DNA of 64,000 nucleotides, taken from positions 186,001-250,000 of the forward strand of contig NZ_JBHLUN010000008.1 in assembly GCF_042433915.1 (NCBI RefSeq), given 5' to 3'. Of the stretch, positions 23,546 to 32,730 are shown one piece after another. Within the stretch, counting starts at the first letter, position 1. Every line of letters begins with the position of its first letter. A program made the position numbers and the translations under genes. The notes beneath the pieces were generated by a model that ran no database searches, had not been told where the DNA came from, and saw only the letters and a list, made by a program, of their open reading frames with translations. Source of the stretch: Roseomonas elaeocarpi (GTDB lineage Bacteria; Pseudomonadota; Alphaproteobacteria; Acetobacterales; Acetobacteraceae).

Positions 23546-25837
23546 ATGATGGACGAGGATTTCCGCAAAGCCGCGCTCGATTACCACCGGCTGCCCCGTC
23601 CCGGGAAGCTGAGCATCGAGCCCACCAAGCGCATGGCAAGCCAGCGTGACTTGGCCCTTGCCTATTCGCCCGGTGTGGCGGCGGCCTGCGAGGAAATCGC
23701 GGCCAACCCCGACACCGCCTACGACTACACCACCCGCGGCAACATGGTGGCCGTGATCACCAACGGCACCGCCGTGCTGGGCCTGGGTGCCATCGGCGCG
23801 CTGGCCTCGAAGCCGGTGATGGAAGGCAAGGCGGTCCTCTTCAAGAAGTTCGCCGGCATCGACAGCGTCGATATCGAGATCGAAGAGCGCGACCCGCAGA
23901 AGTTCATCGAGGCAGTCGCGGTGATGGAGCCCTCCTTCGGCGCCATCAACCTCGAGGACATCAAGGCGCCCGAGTGCTTCGAGATCGAGCGCACGCTGCG
24001 CGAGCGCATGAAGATCCCGGTCTTCCACGACGACCAGCACGGCACCGCGATCATCGTGGCGGCCGCGGTGCGCAACGGGCTGGTGATGCAGGGCAAGGAC
24101 ATCGCCCAGGCCAAGATCGTCACCTCGGGCGCGGGTGCCGCGGCACTGGCCTGCCTCGATCTGCTGGTGGCGATGGGTGCCAACCGCGACAACATCACCG
24201 TCTGCGACATCGAGGGCGTGGTCTACGAGGGCCGCACCACCCTGATGGACCCCTACAAGTCGCGCTACGCCCGGCAGACCAATGCCCGCAAGCTGCCCGA
24301 CGTGCTGGGCGGCGCGGACGTGTTCCTGGGCCTGTCGGCACCGCGCGTGCTCAAGGCCGAATGGCTGCCGAGCATGGGCGACAAGCCGCTGATCCTGGCG
24401 CTGGCCAACCCCGAGCCGGAGATCCTGCCCGAGGCGGCCAAGGCGGCGCGGCCGGACGCGATCGTGGCCACGGGGCGCTCGGACTACCCGAACCAGGTCA
24501 ACAACGTCCTGTGCTTCCCCTTCATCTTCCGCGGTGCGCTCGATTGCGGCGCCACCACGATCAACGAGGAAATGAAGGTCGCGGCGGTGGAGGCGATCGC
24601 CCGCCTGGCGCGTGCCGAGGCGTCCGAGGTGGTGGCCGCGGCCTATGGCGGCCACGCGCCGGTGTTCGGGCCGGAATACATCATCCCCAAGCCCTTCGAC
24701 CCGCGCCTGATCCTGGAGATCGCGCCCGCCGTGGCCAAGGCCGCGATGGACAGCGGCGTGGCGACGCGCCCGATCGCCGACATGGCGGACTACAAGCGCG
24801 AGCTGGAGCGCCACGTCTTCCGCTCGGGCGACCTGATGCGGCCCGTGTTCGAATCCGCGCGCCAGGCGCCCAAGCGCGTGGCCTATGCCGAGGGCGAGGA
24901 CGACCGCACCCTGCGCGCCGTGCAGACGGTGCTCGACGAGGGCATCGCCGAGCCGGTGCTGATCGGCCGGCGCGAGGTGATCGCCGCGCGGATCAAGGCC
25001 ATGGGCCTGCGCATGGACATCGACCAGAGCGTGCGCATCATGGACCCGACCTCGCAGGCCGATGCCGCGGTGTTCGGCCCGCTGGGTGAGCTTTACGCCC
25101 GCAAGGTCGGCCGGCGCGGCATCCCGCCCGAGGCGGCGGCGCTGAACCTGCGCACCCGGCCCACCGTGGCGGCCTCGCTGCTGCTCGAGGACGGGCAGGT
25201 CGATGCCGCGATCGTGGGCGGCAACGGCGAGTGGATGCGCCACTGGCACCAGGTCAACGACATCATCGGCAAGCGCGAGGATGTCGGCCGCGCCTACGCG
25301 CTGACCGGCGTGATCACCCAGGCCGGCACCACCTTCTTCGTGGACACCCACCTGCTGGTGGACCCCGACGAGGCACAGGTGGCGGAGATGACGCTGCTGG
25401 CGGCCGCCCAGGTGCGCGCCTTCGGGCGGCAGCCCCGCGCGGCGCTGCTGTCGCACTCCTCCTTCGGGGCCTCGCAGGCGCCGTCCGCCAAGAAGATGCG
25501 CGCCGCGCTGAAGCTGATCCGCGAGGCCGACCCGGAACTGGCCGTGGACGGCGAGATGCAGGCCGACGCGGCGCTGATCCAGGCGGTGCGCGACCGCGTG
25601 GTGGCCGACAGCCGCTTCTCGGGCAACGCCAACCTCCTGGTCTTCCCGAACCTGGATGCCGCCAACATCGCCTACAACCTGTTGAAGGCGGCGGCGGACG
25701 GGCTGCAGGTCGGGCCGATGCTGCTGGGCATGCGCAAGCCGGTACACGTGCTGGTGCCCTCGGTCACCGCGCGCGGCATCGTCAACCTGACGGCGCTGGT
25801 GGTGGCCAAGGAGATCGCGATGCAGGACGGGGTGTAA
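23546..25837 (+). CDS. maeB: NADP-dependent malic enzyme MaeB (malic-PTA fusion)
   Basis: A 763-residue two-part enzyme. The N-terminal ~430 residues are malic enzyme, decarboxylating malate to pyruvate with NADP+; they include LAYSPGVAAACEEI, the metal-binding FHDDQHGTA and a nucleotide site in VTSGAGAAALACLDLL. The C-terminal ~330 residues are a phosphotransacetylase-like domain (GNANLLVFPNLDAANIAYNLLK) that is regulatory rather than catalytic in this family. Length is normal. Two consecutive ATGs open the frame. It links the TCA cycle to pyruvate and NADPH supply. Confidence 0.96.
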   Translation: MMDEDFRKAALDYHRLPRPGKLSIEPTKRMASQRDLALAYSPGVAAACEEIAANPDTAYDYTTRGNMVAVITNGTAVLGLGAIGALASKPVMEGKAVLFKKFAGIDSVDIEIEERDPQKFIEAVAVMEPSFGAINLEDIKAPECFEIERTLRERMKIPVFHDDQHGTAIIVAAAVRNGLVMQGKDIAQAKIVTSGAGAAALACLDLLVAMGANRDNITVCDIEGVVYEGRTTLMDPYKSRYARQTNARKLPDVLGGADVFLGLSAPRVLKAEWLPSMGDKPLILALANPEPEILPEAAKAARPDAIVATGRSDYPNQVNNVLCFPFIFRGALDCGATTINEEMKVAAVEAIARLARAEASEVVAAAYGGHAPVFGPEYIIPKPFDPRLILEIAPAVAKAAMDSGVATRPIADMADYKRELERHVFRSGDLMRPVFESARQAPKRVAYAEGEDDRTLRAVQTVLDEGIAEPVLIGRREVIAARIKAMGLRMDIDQSVRIMDPTSQADAAVFGPLGELYARKVGRRGIPPEAAALNLRTRPTVAASLLLEDGQVDAAIVGGNGEWMRHWHQVNDIIGKREDVGRAYALTGVITQAGTTFFVDTHLLVDPDEAQVAEMTLLAAAQVRAFGRQPRAALLSHSSFGASQAPSAKKMRAALKLIREADPELAVDGEMQADAALIQAVRDRVVADSRFSGNANLLVFPNLDAANIAYNLLKAAADGLQVGPMLLGMRKPVHVLVPSVTARGIVNLTALVVAKEIAMQDGV

Positions 25838-26112
25838 GCCTCGCCCGGGGGCCGGGTCCGGAACGGGTCCGCCAAGGGCCCTGCCCCGCTCGTCCCCCTC
25901 GCCTCGGCTCCTGCCGAGTCGCGCCCTCCCGGCCAGGGGCAAGTGCCGGGTTTGGGCGCGGAAATGGCCCGGTTTTTCCCTGGTTGCGCGTTTGTGGTTG
26001 CTCCTGCCACGCTTCTGCCGCGCCCTCGCTGGAAGGTCATGGCGCCGCGGGCTGACAGGCCTGTGACATCGTGGCAATCCTTCCAACCATCGCAACCAGG
26101 AGTAAGCGCCGC

Positions 26113-26982
26113 GTGACCAAGCCCCTTCGCAAGGCCGTGCTGCCCGTAGCGGGCCTCGGCACACGCTTCCTGCCCGCCACCAAGGCGTTGGCCAAGGAAA
26201 TGCTGCCGGTAGTGGACAAGCCGCTGATCCAGTACGCGGTCGAGGAAGCCCGCGCCGCCGGCATCGAGCAGTTCTGCTTCGTGACCGGCCGCGGCAAGAC
26301 CGCGATCGTCGAGCACTTCGACGTGGCCTACGAGTTGGAGCGCACCCTCGAGGAACGCTCCAAGACCGACCTCCTGGCCTCGCTGCGCACGCAGGCGCTG
26401 CCGCCGGGCTCGATCACCACGGTGCGCCAGCAGGTGCCGATGGGCCTGGGCCACGCCATCTGGTGCGCCCGCGCCTTCGTGGGCGACGACCCCTTCGCGA
26501 TCCTGCTGCCCGACGACCTGATGATGTGCGAGACGCCCTGCACCCAGCAGCTCGCCCAGGCCTATCGCGAGACCGGCGGCAACGTGGTGGCCATCGAGGA
26601 AGTGCCGATGGCGCGCGTGAAGAACTACGGCGTGCTCGACGTGGCCGAGGACAAGGGCCAGCTGGTCTCCGTCAAGGGCCTGGTGGAGAAGCCGCTTCCG
26701 GAGTTCGCGCCCTCGAACCTGACCATCATCGGCCGCTACGTGCTGATGCCCGAGGTCATCCCCTACCTGTCGCGCATGGAGCGTGGCGCGGGCGGCGAGG
26801 TCCAGCTGACCGACGCCATGGCCAAGCTGATCGGCCACCAGCCCTTCCACGGGCTGCGCTACGAAGGCCGGCGCTTCGACTGCGGCGACAAGGGCGGCTA
26901 CCTCGAAGCTCAGATCGCTTTCGCACTGAAGCGTGCTGATCTTGGTCCCATCGTGCGCGAGTTCCTGCCAAAGTACCTCTGA
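26113..26982 (+). CDS. galU: UTP-glucose-1-phosphate uridylyltransferase GalU
   Basis: Makes UDP-glucose from UTP and glucose-1-phosphate. The 289-residue protein shows the nucleotide-binding loop GLGTRFLPATKALAKEMLP (14-32), DKPLIQYAVEEA, the metal-site segment LPDDLM and VEKP. The GTG at 26113 is preceded by CCAGGAG. It starts a sugar-nucleotide operon: ugd follows after 23 bp, then a phosphohexomutase. The 275-bp region upstream contains the palindrome ACAGGCCTGT and probably the operon promoter. Confidence 0.96.
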   Translation: MTKPLRKAVLPVAGLGTRFLPATKALAKEMLPVVDKPLIQYAVEEARAAGIEQFCFVTGRGKTAIVEHFDVAYELERTLEERSKTDLLASLRTQALPPGSITTVRQQVPMGLGHAIWCARAFVGDDPFAILLPDDLMMCETPCTQQLAQAYRETGGNVVAIEEVPMARVKNYGVLDVAEDKGQLVSVKGLVEKPLPEFAPSNLTIIGRYVLMPEVIPYLSRMERGAGGEVQLTDAMAKLIGHQPFHGLRYEGRRFDCGDKGGYLEAQIAFALKRADLGPIVREFLPKYL

Positions 26983-27005
26983 GAAACCACGGAAAGACCC
27001 AAGCT

Positions 27006-28313
27006 TTGCGGATCGCGATGATCGGGGCCGGCTATGTCGGCCTCGTTTCCGGTGCCTGTTTCGCCGAGTTCGGCGTGGACGTTCACGTCGTGGACAACGA
27101 CGCCGACAAGGTGGCGGCGCTGCGTGACGGACGGATCCCCATCTACGAGCCGGGGCTGGACCGGCTGGTGGAGGACAACGTCCGGGACGGTCGCCTGCAT
27201 TTCACCACCAGCCTGCACGAGGCGGTCCGCGGTGCCGACGCGGTGTTCCTGGCGGTGGGCACGCCCACCCGCCGCGGCGACGGCCACGCGGACCTGAGCT
27301 ACGTTTACGCCGCGGCCGAGCAGGTCGCGCGCGCGGCCGAGGGGCCGCTGGTGCTGGTCACCAAGTCTACCGTGCCGGTGGGCACCGGGCGGGAGGTGCA
27401 GCGCATCGTGCGCGAGGCGCGGCCCGAGCTCGACATCCAGGTGGCCTCGAACCCTGAGTTCCTGCGCGAGGGCAGCGCCATCGGCGACTTCATGCGGCCG
27501 GACCGCGTGGTGATCGGCGTCGAGGATGCCCGCGCCGAGGCGGTGCTGCGCCGCCTGTATCGCCCGCTGAACCTGATCGAGACCCCGATCGTGGCCACGG
27601 GCATCGAGACGGCGGAGCTGACCAAGTACGCCGCCAATGCCTTCCTGGCGGTGAAGATTTCCTTCATCAACCAGATCGCCGACCTGTGCGAGCGGGTGGG
27701 CGCCGACGTCCACGACGTGAGCAAGGGCATGGGGCTGGACGGGCGCATCGGGCGCAAGTTCCTCCACCCCGGCCCGGGCTTCGGCGGCTCCTGCTTCCCC
27801 AAGGACACGCTGGCGCTGTCGCGCACCGCCGAGCAGCACGGCGCGCCCATGTCGATCGTGGACGCGACCGTGCGCTACAACGACGACCGCAAGCTGGTGA
27901 TGGCCGAGCGCGTCATCGCGGCGCTGGGCGGCAACGCCGTGGGCAAGGTGGTGGCGGTGCTGGGCCTGACCTTCAAGCCCGAGACCGACGACATGCGCGA
28001 GGCGGCCTCGCTGGCCGTGGTGCCGCGCCTGGTGGAGGCCGGGGCCACGGTGCGCGCCTTCGACCCGCAAGGGTCGGGCCACGCGCGGCAGATGATGCCT
28101 GCCGGCGTCGAGTTCCCCGACAGCGCCATGGCGGCGGTGCGCGGCGCCGACGCGGTGGTGCTGCTGACCGAGTGGAACGAGTTCCGCGCCATTCCGCCTG
28201 AGAAGCTGCGCGACGCGATGCGCGGCGACGCCGTGCTCGACCTCCGCAATGCCTGGGAGCCGGCGGCGATGCGCCAGGCCGGGCTTCGCTACCAATCCAT
28301 TGGACGACCCTGA
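27006..28313 (+). CDS. ugd: UDP-glucose 6-dehydrogenase
   Basis: Oxidises UDP-glucose to UDP-glucuronate with two NAD+, using the product of galU. The 435-residue protein has the GxGxxG Rossmann motif at 7-12 (GAGYVG), the conserved VGTPT and KSTVPVGT segments, NPEFLREG, and catalytic Cys263 in GPGFGGSCFPKD. The start is a TTG with GGAAAG upstream; an ATG four codons later is the alternative. It is followed 11 bp later by the phosphohexomutase, clearly one operon. The product feeds exopolysaccharide or lipopolysaccharide synthesis. Confidence 0.96.
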   Translation: MRIAMIGAGYVGLVSGACFAEFGVDVHVVDNDADKVAALRDGRIPIYEPGLDRLVEDNVRDGRLHFTTSLHEAVRGADAVFLAVGTPTRRGDGHADLSYVYAAAEQVARAAEGPLVLVTKSTVPVGTGREVQRIVREARPELDIQVASNPEFLREGSAIGDFMRPDRVVIGVEDARAEAVLRRLYRPLNLIETPIVATGIETAELTKYAANAFLAVKISFINQIADLCERVGADVHDVSKGMGLDGRIGRKFLHPGPGFGGSCFPKDTLALSRTAEQHGAPMSIVDATVRYNDDRKLVMAERVIAALGGNAVGKVVAVLGLTFKPETDDMREAASLAVVPRLVEAGATVRAFDPQGSGHARQMMPAGVEFPDSAMAAVRGADAVVLLTEWNEFRAIPPEKLRDAMRGDAVLDLRNAWEPAAMRQAGLRYQSIGRP

Positions 28314-28324
28314 GGAAACGACCC

Positions 28325-29734
28325 GTGAGCTTCCAGCACCGCTTCGATCCCACCAGCCTGCGCGAGTACGACATCCGCGGCATCGTGGGCAAAACCCTCT
28401 CGGGCGACGATGCCTTCGCGATCGGCCGCTGCTTCGGCACGATCGTGAAGCGCGACGGCGGCAACAAGGTCGCGGTCGGCTATGACGGCCGCCTGTCTTC
28501 CCCGATGCTGGAGGAACGGCTGGTGGCCGGCCTCGTGGCCTGCGGGCTGCAGGTCGTGCGCGTGGGCTGCGGCCCGACGCCGATGCTGTACTACGCGGCC
28601 TATGAGCTGAAGTGCGACGGCGGCGTGATGGTGACCGGCAGCCACAACCCGCCGGACTACAACGGCTTCAAGATGGTGCTGCGCAACAAGCCCTTCTTCG
28701 GCGCGCAGATCCAGACGATCGGCTCCATGGCCGCCGCGGGCGACGTGGTGGACGAGGCGCAGGGCTCCTCCGCCGAGGAAGACGTGAGCGACCGCTACGT
28801 CGCGCGCATGGTCAAGGACTACGACGGCGGCGAGCGCCAGCTGAACGTGGTGTGGGACCCGGGCAACGGTTCGGGCGGAGCGGTCACCGAGAAGCTGGTC
28901 AAGGCGCTGCCGGGCAAGCACACCGTGATCAACGCCGAGATCGACGGCCGCTTCCCCAACCACCATCCCGACCCGACGGTGCTGAAGAACCTCGAGCAGA
29001 TCATCGCCGAGGTCCGGAAGCAGGGCGCGGACCTGGGCATCGCCTTCGACGGCGACGCGGACCGCATCGGCGTGGTGGACAACGAGGGACACATGTTCTT
29101 CGGCGACCAGCTGCTGGTGGTGCTGGCGCGCGACGTGCTGAAGAACAAGCCGGGTGCCACGATCATCGCCGACGTGAAGGCCTCGCAGGTCCTGTTCGAC
29201 GAGATCGAGAAGGCCGGGGGCAAGCCGCTGATGTGGAAGACCGGCCACTCGCTGATTAAGCAGAAGATGGCCGAGACCGGTTCGCCGCTGGCGGGCGAGA
29301 TGTCGGGCCATACCTTCTTCGCCGACAAGTGGTACGGCTTCGACGACGCCCCCTACTCCGCGGTGCGCCTGCTGGGGATCGTGGCCCGCATGACCGAGAA
29401 GATGTCGGACGTGCGCCAGGCGCTGCCGCAGGTGATCAACACGCCGGAGCTGCGCTTCAACTGCCCGGAGGAGCGCAAGTTCGCCGTGGTGGACGAGGTC
29501 AAGCAGCGCCTCGCCTCGTCGGGTGCCAAGGTGCAGGACGTGGACGGCGTTCGCGTGCAGACGGAAGACGGCTGGTGGCTGCTGCGCGCTTCCAACACCC
29601 AGGCGGTGCTGGTGGCCCGTGCCGAGGCGCGCGACGAGGCCGGGCTGGAGCGGCTGAAGGCCAGCTTGAGCGAGCAGCTCCAGGCCTCCGGCCTCGCCGC
29701 GCCGGACTTCTCGGGCGAGAACGCGGGGCACTGA
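28325..29734 (+). CDS. Phosphomannomutase/phosphoglucomutase (AlgC/ManB type)
   Basis: A 469-residue alpha-D-phosphohexomutase interconverting hexose-6- and hexose-1-phosphates. The phosphoserine is Ser106 in TGSHNPPDYNGFK. The metal loop DGDADRIG lies near 240, the sugar-specificity loop GEMSGH near 325, and the C-terminal phosphate-binding domain contains RASNTQ. In Pseudomonas AlgC the same enzyme serves both mannose and glucose, which fits its place after galU and ugd. The start is a GTG. Confidence 0.94.
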   Translation: MSFQHRFDPTSLREYDIRGIVGKTLSGDDAFAIGRCFGTIVKRDGGNKVAVGYDGRLSSPMLEERLVAGLVACGLQVVRVGCGPTPMLYYAAYELKCDGGVMVTGSHNPPDYNGFKMVLRNKPFFGAQIQTIGSMAAAGDVVDEAQGSSAEEDVSDRYVARMVKDYDGGERQLNVVWDPGNGSGGAVTEKLVKALPGKHTVINAEIDGRFPNHHPDPTVLKNLEQIIAEVRKQGADLGIAFDGDADRIGVVDNEGHMFFGDQLLVVLARDVLKNKPGATIIADVKASQVLFDEIEKAGGKPLMWKTGHSLIKQKMAETGSPLAGEMSGHTFFADKWYGFDDAPYSAVRLLGIVARMTEKMSDVRQALPQVINTPELRFNCPEERKFAVVDEVKQRLASSGAKVQDVDGVRVQTEDGWWLLRASNTQAVLVARAEARDEAGLERLKASLSEQLQASGLAAPDFSGENAGH

Positions 29735-29770
29735 AGCCCCAGCGACATCGTCGCGGCACGCGGGTGTGCC

Positions 29771-29803
29771 GCGGCGGTGGCCGGGTGTGAGGCCCGGCCG
29801 CCA
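29771..29803 (+). terminator. Possible terminator after the sugar-nucleotide operon
   Basis: A strong GC hairpin (GGCCGGG/CCCGGCC at 29779-29785 and 29793-29799, extended by GGCGG/GCC flanks) lies about 40 bp after the phosphohexomutase stop. There is no T-run, so a Rho-dependent or RNA-stabilising role is also possible. Confidence 0.35.
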
Positions 29804-29947
29804 GGGCTCGCGAGCCCTGCCCCGCCGCGCGCGGAACGGGGCTTCCGCCGATGATCCAGGCAGCAGGACCCGGGCGGCTTCCAGCAGGTCGTGGCCCGGG
29901 AACCCTGCGGCAGAACCCGTTCAAGCGAGTGGTGGCCTTTGGCGGTG

Positions 29948-31243
29948 ATGAAAGACCTCGAGATCTGGGGCGGGGTCGAATGCACGGTGGTGCGCCTCGG
30001 GGACGAGCGGCGCGACCAGCTGCGCGAAACCGGGCATCATGACCGCGACGGTGACCTCTCGCTGATCGCGGCGCTGGGCGTGCGGAAAATGCGCTACCCC
30101 GTGCTTTGGGAGCGCGTGGCCCCCGACGATCCGGCGCGTTGCGACTGGCGCTGGTCGGACGCGCGGATGGCCAGGCTTGGGGAGTTGGGGATCGACCCGG
30201 TCGTCGGGCTGGTGCACCACGGCGCCGGCCCCGGCTACACCAGCCTGATCGACCCCCTCTTTCCCGAGAAGCTGGCGGATTACGCCGGGCGGGTGGCGGC
30301 GCGCTATCCCCATCTGCGAGACTGGACGCCGGTGAACGAGCCGCTGACCACGGCCCGGTTTTCCGGCCTCTACGGCGTCTGGCACCCGCACGGGAAGGAT
30401 GAGCGGAGCTTCCTCCACGCGCTGTTCAACCAGTGCCGCGGCGTCGCGCTGGCGATGCGGGCGATCCGCGCCGTGCGGCCGGATGCCCGGCTGGTGCAGA
30501 CCGAGGATCTCGGCCGTATTTTCTCGACCGCCCCGATGGCCAGGCGCGCGGCCTACGAGAACGAGCGGCGGTGGCTCAGCTTCGACCTCCTCTGCGGCCG
30601 CGTCCGGGAAGGTCACCCCTGGCATGCCCCGATGCTCGCCGCCGGGATCGACGCGGCGGCGCTGCGCGCGCTGGCCGAGGAGCCCTGCCCGCCCGACATT
30701 ATCGGCATCAACCACTACGTCACCAGCGACCGCTTCCTCGATCATCGGCACGAGCTCTATCCGGACCGCGCCCCGCTCACGCTCGACGGGCAGCGCTACG
30801 CCGATATCGAGGCCGTCCGCATCGACCTGCCCGAGGGCTCCATCGGCTTCGAGGCGCGGCTGCGCGAGGCCTGGGACCGCTACGGCCTGCCGCTGGCAGT
30901 CACCGAGGCCTACCTGTCCTGCGCCGATGAGGATGAGAGCCGCCGCTGGCTCGTGGAGGTCTGGGAAGCGGCCGGGCGCCTGCGCCGCGACGGCGTGGAC
31001 ATCCGCGCCGTGACCGCCTGGGCGATGTTCGGCGCCGTGGACTGGCAGTCCCTCCTGTCCAAGCGCGAGGGTGCCTACGACGCGGGGGCGTTCGACATAC
31101 GCTCCGATCCGCCCCGCCCGACCGCCGTGGCGGAGGCGGTCCGGGCGATCGCGACGGAGGGGCGAGACGGCCACCCGGCGATGGCGCTGCCGGGATGGTG
31201 GCGCCGGCCGGACCGCTTCCTGCACGGCTCGGGCATCAGCTAG
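29948..31243 (+). CDS. Family 1 glycosyl hydrolase-like protein
   Basis: A 431-residue GH1-like TIM-barrel. The N-terminus (EIWGGVECTVVRLGD) is typical of a subgroup often annotated next to, or fused with, dTDP-rhamnose-type enzymes. The acid/base Glu131 is in WTPVNEPL, matching the GH1 TxNEP motif; the nucleophile position is Glu320 in AVTEAYLS, in place of the usual TENG, so catalytic competence is likely but the substrate pocket differs. There is no signal peptide. The ATG at 29948 is preferred; an upstream GTG at 29891 is possible. It may act on sugars linked to the preceding operon, but this is inference. Confidence 0.82.
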   Translation: MKDLEIWGGVECTVVRLGDERRDQLRETGHHDRDGDLSLIAALGVRKMRYPVLWERVAPDDPARCDWRWSDARMARLGELGIDPVVGLVHHGAGPGYTSLIDPLFPEKLADYAGRVAARYPHLRDWTPVNEPLTTARFSGLYGVWHPHGKDERSFLHALFNQCRGVALAMRAIRAVRPDARLVQTEDLGRIFSTAPMARRAAYENERRWLSFDLLCGRVREGHPWHAPMLAAGIDAAALRALAEEPCPPDIIGINHYVTSDRFLDHRHELYPDRAPLTLDGQRYADIEAVRIDLPEGSIGFEARLREAWDRYGLPLAVTEAYLSCADEDESRRWLVEVWEAAGRLRRDGVDIRAVTAWAMFGAVDWQSLLSKREGAYDAGAFDIRSDPPRPTAVAEAVRAIATEGRDGHPAMALPGWWRRPDRFLHGSGIS

Positions 31244-31377
31244 GCCGTACCGGGCGGGGGGCCGTGCCGCCCGGAACACGACCGCACCCGGCGCGGCGAC
31301 CAGGCAGTCCCGCCGAACCCTGTGGACGATGCGGCTTGCGGATCGCCCGCCACCGGGGATCAATCTGGCCCGGAACC

Positions 31378-31427
31378 GGCCCGGTCCGGATCTGCCTGAG
31401 CCGGATCTGCCTGAGCCGGACCGGGCC
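31378..31427. repeat. Inverted repeat enclosing a 15-bp tandem duplication
   Basis: Twelve-base perfect arms (31378-31389, 31416-31427) flank a 26-bp spacer. The 15-bp unit CCGGATCTGCCTGAG occurs at 31386-31400 and 31401-31415. It lies in the 248-bp spacer between the GH1-like gene and the PLP enzyme, about 65 bp before the latter. Confidence 0.8.
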
Positions 31428-31491
31428 CGCGCCGGACCCAGGCTGACACCAGGCTTCGCGACACACGCCCACGCGCAAGGATGAACACACG

Positions 31492-32601
31492 ATGCTGCAG
31501 CGGCCACCGGCCGAGCCGGGGATGCGGGAAGACGAGGTCGACACCCCTGCCCTGATCCTCGATCTCGACGCCTTCGAGGTGAACCTCGATGCCATGGCGG
31601 CACGCCTGGCCCCGACCGGGGCGAAGCTGCGCGCGCACGCGAAGACCCACAAGTCGCCGGTGATCGCCGGGCTGCAGCGCCGGCGCGGCGCGGTGGGGCA
31701 GTGCGTGCAGAAGGTGGGCGAGGCGGAGATCCTGGCCTGGGGCGGGGTGGACGACATCCTGGTCAGCAACGAGGTGGTCTCACCCCTCAAGCTGCGCCGC
31801 CTCGCTGCCCTCAACGCCCTGGCGCGGGTGCAGGTTTGCTGCGACGCGCCCGAGGCCGTGCCGCTGCTGGAGGAGGCCGCGGCCGCGGCCGGCCATCGCC
31901 TGGGCGTGCTGGTGGAGATCGACGTCGGGGCGGGCCGCTGCGGCGTGGCGCCGGGACCGGAGGCCGTGGCGCTGGCGGAGCGCATCGCCGCCTCGCCGCA
32001 TCTGCGCTTCGGTGGGCTGCAGGCCTATCACGGCGGCGCCCAGCACCGCCGCCGCCCGGAGGAGCGCCGGGCGGCGATCGGCGGGGCCGCCGAGGCGGTG
32101 CGGCGGACGCTGGAACAGTTGCGGCAGCGCGGCCTCGACTGCCCGATCGTGGGCGGCGCCGGCACCGGAACCTTTGAACTGGAACTCGAGACCGGGCTCT
32201 GGACCGAGATCCAAGCCGGCTCCTACGTCTTCATGGACGCCGACTACGGGCGCAACGAGGAGGCGCCGGGTTTCCGGCAGTCACTCTTCGTCTTGTCGCA
32301 GGTGATGAGCGCGCCGCGGGGCACCGGGCGCGCGGTGCTGGATGCCGGGCACAAGGCCCTGCCCACCGACAGCGGGCTGCCGCTGGTCTGGGGGCGGCCG
32401 GGGCTGCGCTACGTGGGGGCCACCGACGAGCACGGCGCCCTGGCGGTCGAGGACGCGGCGGTACCGGCGCTCGGGGAAAAGATGCGGCTGGTGCCGGGCC
32501 ACTGCGACCCGACGGTGGATCGCTACGACTGGTATGTCGGCGTGCGCGGCGGGCGGGTGGAGTGCCTCTGGCCGGTTGCGGCACGCGGCGCCATGGCCTG
32601 A
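31492..32601 (+). CDS. DSD1-family PLP enzyme (D-threonine aldolase/D-serine dehydratase-like)
   Basis: A 369-residue fold-type III PLP enzyme with an alanine-racemase-like N-terminal barrel and a DSD1-type C-terminal domain. The Schiff-base lysine is Lys51 in RAHAKTHKSP. The central VEIDVGAGRCGV and GGAGTGTFELE segments bind PLP phosphate, and the C-terminal zinc-site motif PGHCDPTV (His and Cys) is typical of metal-dependent D-3-hydroxyamino-acid aldolases and dehydratases. The exact D-amino-acid substrate is not predictable. ATG at 31492; Met11 is an alternative start. Confidence 0.9.
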   Translation: MLQRPPAEPGMREDEVDTPALILDLDAFEVNLDAMAARLAPTGAKLRAHAKTHKSPVIAGLQRRRGAVGQCVQKVGEAEILAWGGVDDILVSNEVVSPLKLRRLAALNALARVQVCCDAPEAVPLLEEAAAAAGHRLGVLVEIDVGAGRCGVAPGPEAVALAERIAASPHLRFGGLQAYHGGAQHRRRPEERRAAIGGAAEAVRRTLEQLRQRGLDCPIVGGAGTGTFELELETGLWTEIQAGSYVFMDADYGRNEEAPGFRQSLFVLSQVMSAPRGTGRAVLDAGHKALPTDSGLPLVWGRPGLRYVGATDEHGALAVEDAAVPALGEKMRLVPGHCDPTVDRYDWYVGVRGGRVECLWPVAARGAMA

Positions 32602-32730
32602 GGAATGGAGGCCTGAAGAACGGACCGCACCCTCGGGTGCGGCCGGTCTGACGGATCCCCGCCGCGCCGGGCCGGGTCCGCAGTGACGTCGGGCAACCGG
32701 CCCGGAGCGCGTCCGGGCGCGGTCAGGCTC

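Noticed and set aside
23351..26164. Very long open frame on the minus strand opposite maeB
   Set aside because: High GC suppresses stops in this frame. The plus strand encodes an unambiguous malic enzyme, and the antisense product is His/Arg/Gly-rich with no domain.
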